A stretch of 64,000 nucleotides of DNA from positions 372,001 to 436,000 of the forward strand of contig NZ_JAZDRL010000002.1 in NCBI RefSeq assembly GCF_047501465.1, given 5' to 3'. Numbering within the stretch: the stretch's first letter is position 1; every line of letters starts with the position of its first letter. Positions 43,223-53,138 of the stretch are shown piece by piece. The notes under the pieces are model-generated. The model saw only the letters and a program-made list of their open reading frames with translations, was not told where the DNA came from and ran no database searches. This stretch comes from Pseudochelatococcus sp047501465 (GTDB taxonomy: Bacteria > Pseudomonadota > Alphaproteobacteria > Rhizobiales > Beijerinckiaceae). Made by a program: the position numbers and the translations under genes.

Positions 43223-43908
43223 TACTGGTTTGTCCGAATCCCTTCGCGCGATAGTAAGCTACTTGCTGCTTCCTGCTCGGCGATACGTTTTGAAGCGCCT
43301 TTGCCCTCAGCGGGCGGCATATTATCTACCCTGACAGCCACACGGAAATGCGGCGCATGATCAGGGCCTGTACGATCGATAATCTCATAGGTCGGCGCGG
43401 CAAGCCCCCGCCCTTGCGCCCACTCCTGAAGCGCCGTCTTGGCATCACGAAGCGGGCGACGAGGTGCGTGCATGCGCGCGGAGAAAGCACTCTCCACCAG
43501 CTTACGGGCAGCATCAAACCCGCCATCAATAAAGACCGCGCCCACGATGGCCTCGCAGACGTCCGCAAGGATAGCATGATTTTCCCGCGCGCCCGATGCA
43601 ATTTCACCTTCGCCTAGACGCAAATATGGACCAACCTCCCAGCCGCGTGCAACTTCCGTACAGCTTTCCTTCCGTACGAGCTCCGCGAGACGGCGAGAGA
43701 GCTCCCCTTCCTCTGCCCGCAGAAAGGTTGCGCATAACATATTGCTTACGGCAAGCCCCAGCACACGATCCCCGAGAAACTCAAGACGTTGATATGACTT
43801 AACTTTCTGCGTTGGAATAGCGCTTACGTGGGTTAGCGCCATATCCAGCAGGCCAAGATCCTTAAACCGATATCCGAGTCGCCGCTCAAGAAGTGCAATA
43901 TCAGCCAT
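43222..43908 (-). CDS. rnc: Ribonuclease III
   Basis: A 228-residue RNase III. The signature YQRLEFLGDRVLGLAV carries catalytic acids, DVCEAIVGAVFIDGG supplies the second acidic set, and the C-terminal double-stranded RNA-binding domain (TALQEWAQGRGLAAPTYEI) is complete. It processes rRNA and other structured RNA. The start at 43908 overlaps the lepB stop by one base. The frame upstream of it is within lepB. Confidence 0.97.
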   Translation of the reverse strand: MADIALLERRLGYRFKDLGLLDMALTHVSAIPTQKVKSYQRLEFLGDRVLGLAVSNMLCATFLRAEEGELSRRLAELVRKESCTEVARGWEVGPYLRLGEGEIASGARENHAILADVCEAIVGAVFIDGGFDAARKLVESAFSARMHAPRRPLRDAKTALQEWAQGRGLAAPTYEIIDRTGPDHAPHFRVAVRVDNMPPAEGKGASKRIAEQEAASSLLSREGIRTNQ

Positions 43909-44702
43909 CAGTGAACCCGCGAAAACAAACGATCCCAGCGCACAGCATTCGGCCATTTCCAAAACTGCCATGCTGGCGCGCCATCAATTGAGAAAAATAG
44001 CACTTCCGCTCTACCCACAAAGTTCTCATACGGTACGAAGCCAACCGTATTCATATCGCGCGAGTCAGCAGAATTATCACGGTTGTCGCCCATCATGAAG
44101 AAGTGCCCCTCAGGCACCTTATATAAAGGTGTGTTATCCCAAGGCCCTTGATCACCATAGCGCTCAATCACGACATGGCTCACGCCGCCGGGTAAGATTT
44201 CGCGATACATCGGTATTTCCGGCCCTGTGCCTGGTGCCGTGTCTTCATCATCACGGTAATTACCGATGCGTTCACGTGCTACGATTTTGCCGTTGATGAA
44301 TAGCCGTCCATCAATCATCTGCACGGTATCGCCTGGCAGGCCGATAACACGTTTGATGTAATCGGTAGAATCATCCTTGGGCAACTTGAATACGGCCACG
44401 TCGCCACGCTTGGGCTCGGTGCCGAGAATGCGCCCGTCAAATGGGGGAAGCCCAAAAGGAAATGAATAACGCGAATAGCCATAGGCATACTTCGAGACGA
44501 AGAGATAATCGCCAATCAGAAGTGTTGGAATAAGCGATCCCGATGGAATATTGAAGGGTTGAAACAATAGCGAGCGCACGACGAGCGCGATCAACAGCGC
44601 CTGCGTCACCAGCTTCACGGTATCGAAAAACCCGCCTTCGCGTTTCGCCTTCACGCTCACACTACCCGCCTTATCAGGCTCCACGCCACTACGCTCCATC
44701 AT
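43908..44702 (-). CDS. lepB: Signal peptidase I
   Basis: A 264-residue inner-membrane serine protease that removes Sec and Tat signal peptides. One N-terminal membrane segment (VTQALLIALVVRSLLF) is followed by the catalytic serine S56 in NIPSGSLIPTL (Leu replaces the usual Met) and lysine K117 in DYIKRVIGLPGD. GDNRDNSADSR is the family box E. The frame runs up to 44840, but the extension is atypical. I chose the first of two adjacent ATGs at 44702. Heads the lepB-rnc-era operon. Confidence 0.95.
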   Translation of the reverse strand: MMERSGVEPDKAGSVSVKAKREGGFFDTVKLVTQALLIALVVRSLLFQPFNIPSGSLIPTLLIGDYLFVSKYAYGYSRYSFPFGLPPFDGRILGTEPKRGDVAVFKLPKDDSTDYIKRVIGLPGDTVQMIDGRLFINGKIVARERIGNYRDDEDTAPGTGPEIPMYREILPGGVSHVVIERYGDQGPWDNTPLYKVPEGHFFMMGDNRDNSADSRDMNTVGFVPYENFVGRAEVLFFSIDGAPAWQFWKWPNAVRWDRLFSRVH

Positions 44703-44849
44703 TCGTCCATCTCGTTCGTCATGGTAACGAGCGTATGTAGCTGCTTTTATCGCAAAGGGAAACGGGATTCTTGACGCGGGTTTTAGGTTGCGCCAATATT
44801 CGCCTGACGATGCTCGATGAGATAACGGGTTGCCGAGCAACGTACTCTC

Positions 44850-45140
44850 TTATGCATCCACCAATGATAGAGAAATGCTTTTACCTAGAGCAGCGGCAGC
44901 TTTCTGAAGAGTATCCAGCTGCACACGATTGTTATTGGGGTCTAACAAGCGTGCAAGCTGAGTAGGGCTGGTCTTAAGGCGACGTGCCATTTCAGATTTT
45001 CTGACGTGCTGCTTCTGCATCTCAACCTCTAGCTGCAATGCAATTGTGCGCTTGATCGCTGTTGTCTTAGCCTCTTCGTAGATCCCTTCCTCAAGCAAGA
45101 AATCATCAAAGCTGCTGCCGATGTGCGGATTATGCGTCAT
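44850..45140 (-). CDS. XRE/HigA-like antitoxin-type transcription regulator
   Basis: A 96-residue helix-turn-helix protein. The HTH reads HVRKSEMARRLKTSPTQLARLLD, followed by VQLDTLQKAAAALGKSISL. This is the form of type II antitoxins paired with RelE/HigB-type toxins. The gene directly upstream is only a decayed remnant of such a toxin, so this antitoxin appears to be an orphan. It precedes lepB on the same strand but has no obvious link with it. Confidence 0.85.
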   Translation of the reverse strand: MTHNPHIGSSFDDFLLEEGIYEEAKTTAIKRTIALQLEVEMQKQHVRKSEMARRLKTSPTQLARLLDPNNNRVQLDTLQKAAAALGKSISLSLVDA

Positions 45141-45151
45141 TTCTTTTATAC

Positions 45152-45268
45152 CTACTTCAATCTTTTACGGGCTATAGCCAGCTCCTTATCCGGAAGCGCC
45201 TGTGTTTTCTTTATGAAAGCATGCAGCAATACCAGCTCATTACCCATTTCCCACTTACTGCCTCTAAT
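45152..45268 (-). pseudogene. Remnant of a RelE/HigB-type toxin
   Basis: Immediately upstream of the antitoxin, the minus strand encodes SKWEMGNELVLLHAFIKK then TQALPDKELAIARKRLK before a stop at 45152-45154. VLLHAFIKKTQ with a following KELAIARKRL is the C-terminal signature of HigB/RelE-like (Gp49-type) toxins. Only about 38 codons remain before an upstream stop at 45269-45271, so the N-terminal two-thirds are missing or scrambled. Confidence 0.75.
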
Positions 45269-45344
45269 TCAAGAGGAAGGTATATTAAAAAATTTAAATT
45301 GTTTATACCGATTATACTTTAATATTTCACATAATTTTTCTTAG

Positions 45345-45381
45345 GCCAAAATAAAACACCCCAGCCTTGTGGGCCGGGGCG
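45345..45381 (-). terminator. Intrinsic terminator of the flagellin gene
   Basis: On the minus strand GCCCCGGCC pairs with GGCTGGGG across a short loop and is followed by TGTTTTATTTT. It lies about 55 bases after the flagellin stop. Confidence 0.85.
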
Positions 45382-45433
45382 TTGTATTTTGGCGAGGGGG
45401 AGGAGCTCCCCCTGCCGATGTGGTTTCCTGCGA

Positions 45434-46996
45434 TTACTGGAAGAGACGCAGGATGTTCTGTGAGGAGCTGTTGGCGATGCCGAGAGCCTGGATTGCAAGC
45501 TGCTCTTGCGTCTGAAGTGCCTTCAGCTTCGCAGATTCTTCGTTCAGGTCAGCATCGACCAGCTGGCCGATACCGCGGTTGTTGGCGTCTACAAGGTTCT
45601 TGACGAAGGTTTTGTTACCCTCGATACGAGCCTTGGCTGCACCAACCACCGAAGCTGACAGCGTCAGCTCCTGAAGAGCATCGTCAGTTGCCTTGAGGTA
45701 GGACGTCAGGACGCCCTTATCAAAGTCGGTATCCGTGAGCTTCGAGATGTCAATGTCAGAGACACGGACAGCCTTTGCGCCACTACCATCAGCATTAGAA
45801 ACAACTGTGCGAACTTTATCGAAAATGCCAAGTTTATCATTATCAGCATTTCCGGCCATAGCGCTCTCAAACACGCTGCGAGCGCCGTCAGCAATGCTGG
45901 CACTAATCGCACCACGAGCTGATGTTCCCACAGCAGTGTTAATTGCCGAGGTGAAAGCAGTATTAAGATCTGTAATGATCTTATTAGCTGCAGCTGCCTC
46001 ATCTGCTGTAATCGTCGCACCTGCAGCTGCAGGCAGCGCAGTAGCTGCAGCATCATATGCAGTTACTGCCGCCTTCAACGAGTTCACTAAAGTAGTTCTC
46101 GCTTCGCTGGAAACGTTACCCCAAATTGCCGCACCGTTAGCACCGAAAGCTGTGGTAACAGCAGTTCCAATAGCAGCTTCCGTAACACCAGCAACTAGAA
46201 CTCCGGCTGCTGCCGTCTTCCACGCTGTATAGCCGGTGTTCGCAGTAGCAGCGGTATCGCCCGCAGCAAAGTTAGCACCACCTGTATGGACCGAATCAGC
46301 AGGGAAGATAGTAGCTGATGCCTTCAAAGCTGTATCGACAGCAATAGCATTGGTATTCCAAGCAGCGTCGGTGAGGTTTGCTCCGCCAGCAACTATGGTT
46401 GCCGTATAAGCAGTTGCTGCAGTAGTAGCCGCTGTATCAACTGCTGTATTAATTGCAGTGCTATTTTCATACAGCTTTGTACCAGAAATATCGATCTCGA
46501 TGTTATCGAGCGATATCGCACCACCTGTCCGCGTGAACGAACCAACAACATTTTTGACATTGTTGTAACCGTGCGCAGAAGAGTCCTGCGTCAGCCAGCT
46601 TTCACTGTTGATGACGGTGGACTTCGAAACGTCTTTCAGACGGTTCTGGAGCTGGGTGATTTCAGCCTGCACCTGTGCACGTGGCACGCCGGATTGGCTA
46701 GCCGTGACAAGCTTGGACTTGACCTGATCGAGAAGATCTTTCGTATCATTGATACCAGTGTAAACCGTATCAATCGTTGCAGCACCAAGACCGAGAGCAT
46801 CGCTCACAGCGCCAAGTGCCTTAACGTCAGAACGCAGCGTCGTGGCAATTGACCAGTAAGCAGCGTTGTCTTCTGCAGTGTTGATCCGGTAACCGGTAGA
46901 AACGCGGTTCTGCGTAGCAGAAAGGCTTTTGGAAGCAGCGCTCAGTGTCTGAAGAGCGGTCTGAGCGGAGGCGTTTGTAAATAAGCTAGCACCCAT
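45434..46996 (-). CDS. fliC: Flagellin
   Basis: A 520-residue flagellin. The conserved N-terminal D0/D1 region (about 1-150) includes LSAASKSLSATQNRVSTGYR and INTAEDNAAYWSIA. The C-terminal D1/D0 region (about 430-520) ends QLAIQALGIANSSSQNILRLF. The middle (about 160-400) is extremely rich in Ala and Thr and poor in charged residues, which makes an unusual surface domain. AGGGA lies 8 bases before the ATG and a terminator follows, so it is a single-gene transcript. No other flagellar gene is in the window. Confidence 0.95.
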   Translation of the reverse strand: MGASLFTNASAQTALQTLSAASKSLSATQNRVSTGYRINTAEDNAAYWSIATTLRSDVKALGAVSDALGLGAATIDTVYTGINDTKDLLDQVKSKLVTASQSGVPRAQVQAEITQLQNRLKDVSKSTVINSESWLTQDSSAHGYNNVKNVVGSFTRTGGAISLDNIEIDISGTKLYENSTAINTAVDTAATTAATAYTATIVAGGANLTDAAWNTNAIAVDTALKASATIFPADSVHTGGANFAAGDTAATANTGYTAWKTAAAGVLVAGVTEAAIGTAVTTAFGANGAAIWGNVSSEARTTLVNSLKAAVTAYDAAATALPAAAGATITADEAAAANKIITDLNTAFTSAINTAVGTSARGAISASIADGARSVFESAMAGNADNDKLGIFDKVRTVVSNADGSGAKAVRVSDIDISKLTDTDFDKGVLTSYLKATDDALQELTLSASVVGAAKARIEGNKTFVKNLVDANNRGIGQLVDADLNEESAKLKALQTQEQLAIQALGIANSSSQNILRLFQ

Positions 46997-47401
46997 AGTC
47001 GTAATCCCTCATTATCATGAATCAAACTCACATGACTTTAGTCGGGACATACCGGGCTTTAACCGGCATAGCAGGGCTGACATCATGTCTCCGAGGGATT
47101 TAACATGCGCTCTGTCCATGAGGTTTGAGACGCAAAACTAAACCTTCGACCTACCAGCATCAAAAGCATCCTGCTTGCGCAAGCTTGCGCGAAGCTTGCA
47201 TCTTAAGTGCAATTGATGATCAAGGAAGGAACTAACGTCTGACACCCTTGTAAAACAAGGATTCCACGCAGCAAAAAAGAATCCGATCAAGCGCCTTACT
47301 TGCACGTATTTCGCATGAGAGGCACGATTTCTTGCGATATTTTATCAGCCATGCACGCAAGCTTGCGCCCACCAGCCAAGACTGGCGCACTTTAACCTGG
47401 C

Positions 47402-47980
47402 TTAAGCAGATTGGGTTGGTTCGGTCGATTGCTTGCACTTCTTGGGCGCTTTATCCAACACGCCATCCCGATCTTCATGGACACGACGGGCTTTGCGATA
47501 GAGCTTATGCGATGAGCGCGGCAAGCCATTATTATGCACCGCACGCAGCAAATCGCCCAACGACTCATCACCAGCGCGCTCAGCTGCTGCCTCTACCGAA
47601 AGCCACTCAACCTCACGCTGTTCATGCTCAGGCCATCGCGGCAGATCATCCACGACCCATAGCGGATACAGCTCGACATAGCAGCGGGTGCTATCACCAT
47701 TTTTGAGGCGCTTGTCATACATATATGCGCCAACCGGGTGCTTACCCGTAACACCGATAACACCAGCCTCTTCCTGTGCTTCGCGCGCAGCGGTCTGGGC
47801 GCCCGTCAGCCCCTTGATTGGCCAACCTTTTGGCACGATCCAGCGACGCGTTTCACGCGAGGTAACCAGCATAACCTCAATGCGCCCATCATCACTCATG
47901 CGCAGGGGCAGAGCACCAAACTGACGCCGATAGCGCGATTTTTTCTTTTTGACATCCTCAAGCGTCAGATATTCAGCCAT
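47402..47980 (-). CDS. Nudix hydrolase (DIPP-like)
   Basis: A 192-residue Nudix protein. The box spans PKGWPIKGLTGAQTAAREAQ followed by EEAGV. The catalytic REAQEEAG half is intact, while the first Glu of the canonical box is Leu. This variant occurs in diphosphoinositol/diadenosine-type Nudix enzymes. The C-terminus is basic and Lys/Arg-rich. I place the start at ATG 47980 instead of the GTG at 47989, with modest confidence. The physiological substrate is unknown. Confidence 0.88.
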   Translation of the reverse strand: MAEYLTLEDVKKKKSRYRRQFGALPLRMSDDGRIEVMLVTSRETRRWIVPKGWPIKGLTGAQTAAREAQEEAGVIGVTGKHPVGAYMYDKRLKNGDSTRCYVELYPLWVVDDLPRWPEHEQREVEWLSVEAAAERAGDESLGDLLRAVHNNGLPRSSHKLYRKARRVHEDRDGVLDKAPKKCKQSTEPTQSA

Positions 47981-48298
47981 GCTGGACACTCATCCATGCC
48001 TGATCGGAGTCCATTATGTGTGTGATAGAGCGTGCAACAAACATGATCTTGAATGGGATTAAATTCACTAATTGGCACCAATAGCTAATGATACAAACCC
48101 ACCGCAAAGCGCACTTATGGGCAGCCTTGGCGATCTAATTTTTGCATCAGAAGCAGCTTAGACGACAACACGTAAGTCATATCTTACTTTATCAGTATAA
48201 ATTATGACGATTTCGTATCATTGCCATCCATATTTGCCGCGAAACATTGGCATTTTTATTACAAATAAGCGGTTGAAATCAGAAAATGCAAGGATTTT
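47981..48298. other. Intergenic region
   Basis: About 320 AT-rich bases between the Nudix gene and the end of the epimerase gene on the same strand. No gene, RNA or clear terminator is visible. Confidence 0.45.
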
Positions 48299-49174
48299 TC
48301 ATGGGCTTTCAGCGGCCATGAGCGATTTCTCAATTGGGCTGCTTAGCATCCAGCGCAGAGTTTCCTCAAATGGCATCGCGACATCGCCCAGAAGCTGCTC
48401 CATCAGCGACGGATCACCGCATTGCACATCCACTTCATTTGCACGCACGAGGTCCGGATCAATGATGAGCTGTGGCATGCAGTCTGTCTGCGCTCTCAAC
48501 ATCTCCATCATACCCTCGATTGCGATAGCGCGGCCAGAACACAGATTAAGCACTTCAGGTACGTGATCATTCGTTAACAGTGCGAGATATGCATGTGCAA
48601 TACGGCGCACATCCGAAAAATCACGCGCGACATTGATATTGCCTAACCGCAACACTGGCTGGCACGTACGAAATGCCTCAACCAATTTGGGCACGAGAAA
48701 ATGCCTCGCCTGCCCTGCGCCGGTGTAATTGAACGGTCGCGCTATAACGATCTCAAACCGCGTTCTATAAGGCCTGGCAAGATGCTCCATTGCCAGTTTT
48801 GATGCGCCATAATGACTCACCGGCGCTAAAGGCGATGCCTCGGTCAGGCGGCCCCGTTGCACTCCGTAGACGTGCGCGGACGAAGCCAGCACAACCCGGT
48901 GCGGGGGCTTAGACAAACGCGCCAAGGCTTCGAGAAGTGTTACTGTGCCAACTGTGTTGACAGCATACACCTGCGCATCTGTTCCTTGAGGCACATAGCT
49001 GATACCAGCCAAATGCAACACTACATCGGGTGCAAGTGCGGATACACGTCTTTCTACTTCTTGAGAGCTTGTCAGGTCGGCGGCAAGTGGTAGCGTTTCA
49101 TGCCCAAGGCTCTTCAGCAACGCTGAGACGTAACGAGCGGTGAATCCTTTCTCGCCAGTAACGAGAACACGCAT
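48299..49174 (-). CDS. rmd: NAD-dependent epimerase/dehydratase, probably GDP-4-keto-6-deoxymannose reductase
   Basis: A 291-residue extended SDR. The Rossmann motif is TGEKGFTARYV (7-17), with the active-site serine in VVLASSAHVYG and YGASK as the YxxxK motif. It directly follows gmd (23 bases), whose product is the substrate of Rmd. That pairing suggests reduction to GDP-D-rhamnose for surface polysaccharide. GDP-fucose synthesis is less likely because the protein lacks the epimerising Fcl character, but this is not proven. GAGGAG precedes the ATG by 5 bases. Confidence 0.8.
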   Translation of the reverse strand: MRVLVTGEKGFTARYVSALLKSLGHETLPLAADLTSSQEVERRVSALAPDVVLHLAGISYVPQGTDAQVYAVNTVGTVTLLEALARLSKPPHRVVLASSAHVYGVQRGRLTEASPLAPVSHYGASKLAMEHLARPYRTRFEIVIARPFNYTGAGQARHFLVPKLVEAFRTCQPVLRLGNINVARDFSDVRRIAHAYLALLTNDHVPEVLNLCSGRAIAIEGMMEMLRAQTDCMPQLIIDPDLVRANEVDVQCGDPSLMEQLLGDVAMPFEETLRWMLSSPIEKSLMAAESP

Positions 49175-49197
49175 GGAAGCTCCTCATCAGGGCGCAA

Positions 49198-50247
49198 TCA
49201 AAACGAGCGGCCAAGGCAATTGCGCTCTATATCCGCCTTCACCATGATGTCGCATAAATGCTCCAGCGAGGTCTCGGCCCGCCATTTCAGCTCGCGTGCA
49301 GCTTTAGAAGCATCCCCGCAAAGGAGATCAACCTCTGCCGGGCGATAAAGCCGCGGATTGACACGCACACATACCGCACCGGTGCGCGCATCCCGCGCTT
49401 GCTCATCAACGCCCTCATCCTCCCAAACAAGACGAATGCCAATGGCCGCATATGCAAGCTCAACGAAGTGACGCACCGTCGCTGTGCGGCCTGTTGCCAG
49501 CACAAACGTATCCGCAATTTCCTGCTGCATCATCGCATGCATACCGGTGACGTATTCGCGTGCAAATCCCCAATCACGACATGCATCAAGCGATCCCAGC
49601 TCTAACGGCGCGCTTTCACCGAGATAGACACGCGCCACATGATCCGCGATCTTGCGTGTAACGAACTCCTTACCCCGCAAAGGAGATTCATGATTAAACA
49701 GAATTCCGGAGGCAGCAAAAAGACCATAACTCTCGCGGTAATTCACCGTGGCCCAATGCGCCATCAGCTTGGTGAAGGCATATGGCGAGCGCGGATAAAA
49801 GGCTGTTGTCTCAGATTGCAAAGGTTCACTAACCTTGCCAAACATTTCGGACGTGCTGGCCTGATAAAAACGCGTATCCGGTTTGACGATACGCACCGCC
49901 TCCAGCAACCGCAACGCGCCAATACCCGTCATATCAGCCGTTGCCAGCGGTTGCTGGAATGATACGCTGACGAAACTTTGCGCAGCAAGGTTATAGAGCT
50001 CATCTGGCTGATGCTCCGATATGAGGCGGATTGCACTCATCGCATCACCCAGATCATAATCCACCAACTCGAAACCAGCGGCTCCCAGCAGGCCGAGCTC
50101 AACCAATCGCCAGTGATTAACCGTGGACGTGCGCCGCACGGCCCCAACAACACGATACCCTAACCGTAATAAATACTGCGCCAGATATGCGCCATCCTGG
50201 CCGGTAACGCCGGTAATGATCGCGGTTTTTCTCGCAGCAGCAAACAT
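49198..50247 (-). CDS. gmd: GDP-mannose 4,6-dehydratase
   Basis: A 349-residue dehydratase. Markers are ITGVTGQDGAYLAQYLL (11-27), the NADP-site VRRTS, LYNLAAQSFVSVSF, the active-site block ASTSEMFGKV and YPRSPYAFTKLMAHW with Tyr and Lys, and FNHESPLRGKEFVTRKI. It makes GDP-4-keto-6-deoxy-D-mannose. First gene of the gmd-rmd pair. Confidence 0.96.
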   Translation of the reverse strand: MFAAARKTAIITGVTGQDGAYLAQYLLRLGYRVVGAVRRTSTVNHWRLVELGLLGAAGFELVDYDLGDAMSAIRLISEHQPDELYNLAAQSFVSVSFQQPLATADMTGIGALRLLEAVRIVKPDTRFYQASTSEMFGKVSEPLQSETTAFYPRSPYAFTKLMAHWATVNYRESYGLFAASGILFNHESPLRGKEFVTRKIADHVARVYLGESAPLELGSLDACRDWGFAREYVTGMHAMMQQEIADTFVLATGRTATVRHFVELAYAAIGIRLVWEDEGVDEQARDARTGAVCVRVNPRLYRPAEVDLLCGDASKAARELKWRAETSLEHLCDIMVKADIERNCLGRSF

Positions 50248-50681
50248 GGACTCCCCGGCCTTTCAATGAAACAGAACCGTATATATTTACATCATAACTT
50301 ATGATTATATATTCATATATTTACATATAATCACTTATAACATGTGAACATTATTATGCACATGGAATTACTATCTCATAAACACGGAATTCATTTGTCA
50401 TGCCTTACCCGCATTCGATTTTCAAATAAAACGGCATGGCGTATCACGCATTTCCACTATGAGCGCCCCTTAGCTGGCCAGATGCGTTCACAAGCACAAA
50501 AAAGATCAACCCAACAACATTGTGAAGATTAGGGAATTTCAGCCGCGACCTGAGCACAGCATACATGCGGCCAACTCGGCGCGTCATACTTTTCGCGAAG
50601 ACAGTCAGTTACGACTTCTAAATCCGCCACAATTACGATAGCAGAAGAGAGTTCAGACGCAGCAACGCACACTAGGTTGGA
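50248..50681. other. AT-rich divergent intergenic region
   Basis: About 430 bases separating the leftward gmd-rmd pair from the rightward penicillin-binding protein. The left 100 bases are almost pure A/T with several TATATTTACAT-like steps. No gene is supported. Confidence 0.5.
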
Positions 50682-52901
50682 ATGGCCAAAGACCCCGGCA
50701 AAGGTTCCCGTCGTGAACCGCGCTTCGATTTCAATGATGGACGCGATAATTCCGCGCACCATGAAGACGAGTGGCGCCTGTCAGCACAGGACCGCCTGAC
50801 GCCGCATGGCGAAAGCGCCGATAAGAACGCGCGGGATGAGGATGCACTAATGGCGGCAGCAAGGCGCAGCAGCAAGAATTCCAGCCGGAAATCCAGCACA
50901 CGCGCTGCGAGCACTTCTCGCCAGCCCGCCACGCGCAAGAAGCGTCGATCGGGGCGTCGGCGCTCATTTATCGGCACGATGTTCTCAACATTATTTGTGC
51001 TTGCGATTTGGGGCACAATCATCGTGGGTGGTGTGGTCGCTTATCATTTTGCGCAATTGCCGCCAATTGATACGCTCACCGTGCCCAAACGCCCGCCGAA
51101 TATCGCCGTGCTGGCGGCAGATGGCTCCTTGCTTGCAAACAAGGGGGATATGGGCGGTCAAACAGTCAATCTGAAAGATCTTCCCCGATATTTGCCGCAG
51201 GCTTTCGTCGCCATTGAGGATCGGCGGTTTTATGAGCATATGGGCGTCGATCCTCTGGGGATAGCACGCGCTTTAGCGGCAAACCTCACTGCGCGTGGGG
51301 TATCTCAAGGGGGCTCAACGCTTACCCAGCAATTGGCCAAGAACCTCTTCCTGACACAAGATCGCACCTATGCGCGCAAAATTCAGGAAGCGATCCTGTC
51401 CCTATGGCTGGAACAAAATTTTACCAAAGATGAGATCCTCGCGCTCTACCTTAACCGCGTTTACTTCGGTGCAGGCGCTTATGGCGTTGAAGCGGCCTCC
51501 CTGCGTTATTTCGGCAAACCGGCAAAAGACGTGACATTGGCCGAAGCCGCCATGTTGGCCGGCCTCGTGCAAGCACCTTCACGTCTGTCTCCATCGCGCA
51601 ATCCGCAAGCAGCACAGGCACGCGCGCAGTTGGTACTGGCAAACATGGCAGAGCTTGGCTTTGTCTCCGACAAGGATGCCAAAGGCGCATTGATGACACC
51701 CGCCGAAACCATCAAGCCCCGAGGCGCTGGCGGCAATAACTATGCCGCCGATTATGTGATGGACGTTCTTGACGACTTCATCGGCTCGGCAGAAACGGAC
51801 ATCGTTGTACGCACGACCATCGACCGCACGATGATGCATGCTGGTGAGCAAGCGATTACCGATATCATTGCCAAGAAGGGCACGCAGGCGCGCGTTTCAC
51901 AAGGCGCATTGGTGGCCTTGTCGGATGATGGCGCAATCCGCGCACTGATTGGCGGGCGCAGTTATGCGGCAAGCCAATTCAACCGCGCCACCGCTGCGCG
52001 CCGACAGCCCGGCTCTTCTTTCAAGCCGTTCGTTTATCTGACAGCGCTAGAGCGCGGCCTTAATCCCGGCACTGTACGAGAAGATGGCCCTGTCAATATC
52101 AATGGCTGGCAGCCCCAAAACTTCTCACGACGTTATAGCGGCCCCGTCACACTCGCCACGGCGCTTACCTACTCCCTCAATACAGTCGTGGTGAAGCTTG
52201 CGATGGAGGTGGGGCCAAAAGCTGTAGCAGAGACTGCGCAGCGCCTTGGCATCACTTCGCCTTTACAAGCTAACGCAACCATTGCACTTGGCACCTCGGA
52301 AGTTAGCCCATTGGAGCTGACAGCCGCATATGCGCCCTTCGCCAATGGTGGCACCGGCGTTGTGCCGTGGATCATCCGCGATGTTAAAACGACAGATGGC
52401 AAGCTCGTCTATCAGCGCCAACCCAACGACCTCGGGCGTGTTGTGAGCGAAGAAAATGTATCAATGATGAACTACATGTTGCATCAGGTCGTGACATCCG
52501 GCTCTGGCAAGCGCGGTGCCATTCCTGGTTATGAAATTGCCGCGAAAACGGGCACAAGTCAGGAAGCGCGTGATGCATGGTATGTAGGCTATACCAGCGG
52601 TATCGTAGCAAGCGTATGGTTGGGCAACGACAACAATTCACCGACCAATAATATTACAGGCGGCACCTTACCGGCAGAAGCCTGGCGCGCCTTCATGGTT
52701 GAGGCATTGAAAGACGTAACGCCCAAGCCGCTGCCCGGCAGTCCATGGAGCGCAGGCGGCCCACCACCAGATACTATTCCCTCAGATGAGTTCCATCCCG
52801 ACCAACCAGGCGCCACCCCGATGCCATCAGCGCAGGTACACCAACCTGCACCAATACCGGCCGCTGAAAAAACGCTCTTTGAACGCCTGTTTGGTGGGTA
52901 A
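50682..52901 (+). CDS. Class A penicillin-binding protein (PBP1a family)
   Basis: A 739-residue bifunctional peptidoglycan synthase. A long basic, Ser/Arg-rich cytoplasmic N-terminus (about 95 residues) precedes one membrane helix (FSTLFVLAIWGTIIVGGVVAY). The glycosyltransferase domain has EDRRFYEHMGVDP near 177 and GGSTLTQQLAKN. The transpeptidase has SSFK (S445), SLN in TYSLNTVV and KTGT near 624. A Pro-rich tail ends the protein. It is transcribed away from gmd and stands alone. Confidence 0.94.
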   Translation: MAKDPGKGSRREPRFDFNDGRDNSAHHEDEWRLSAQDRLTPHGESADKNARDEDALMAAARRSSKNSSRKSSTRAASTSRQPATRKKRRSGRRRSFIGTMFSTLFVLAIWGTIIVGGVVAYHFAQLPPIDTLTVPKRPPNIAVLAADGSLLANKGDMGGQTVNLKDLPRYLPQAFVAIEDRRFYEHMGVDPLGIARALAANLTARGVSQGGSTLTQQLAKNLFLTQDRTYARKIQEAILSLWLEQNFTKDEILALYLNRVYFGAGAYGVEAASLRYFGKPAKDVTLAEAAMLAGLVQAPSRLSPSRNPQAAQARAQLVLANMAELGFVSDKDAKGALMTPAETIKPRGAGGNNYAADYVMDVLDDFIGSAETDIVVRTTIDRTMMHAGEQAITDIIAKKGTQARVSQGALVALSDDGAIRALIGGRSYAASQFNRATAARRQPGSSFKPFVYLTALERGLNPGTVREDGPVNINGWQPQNFSRRYSGPVTLATALTYSLNTVVVKLAMEVGPKAVAETAQRLGITSPLQANATIALGTSEVSPLELTAAYAPFANGGTGVVPWIIRDVKTTDGKLVYQRQPNDLGRVVSEENVSMMNYMLHQVVTSGSGKRGAIPGYEIAAKTGTSQEARDAWYVGYTSGIVASVWLGNDNNSPTNNITGGTLPAEAWRAFMVEALKDVTPKPLPGSPWSAGGPPPDTIPSDEFHPDQPGATPMPSAQVHQPAPIPAAEKTLFERLFGG

Positions 52902-53138
52902 AGATAGCTACATGGGTGATGATACGCGCTCCATTCATAGTTGCCACATATAAAAACTGGCACCCTTAGGGAAAAGCAATGAAGCGCAATCTCACATCTG
53001 ATGGGAACCTGTGACAAATAGCACAACGGCTTTGTTGCCATGTGTTACCTTCTTAAAAGGGATTGACGACGGAGACTCGCCGTTTATTCTGCTAAGTAAT
53101 ACTATAAGAGTTATTTGCTGCCATATCAGTGAGTTGCC

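Noticed and set aside
46997..47230. Sigma-28 promoter of the flagellin gene
   Set aside because: TAAA and CCGACTAA-like blocks occur, but their spacing is too short for the known consensus.
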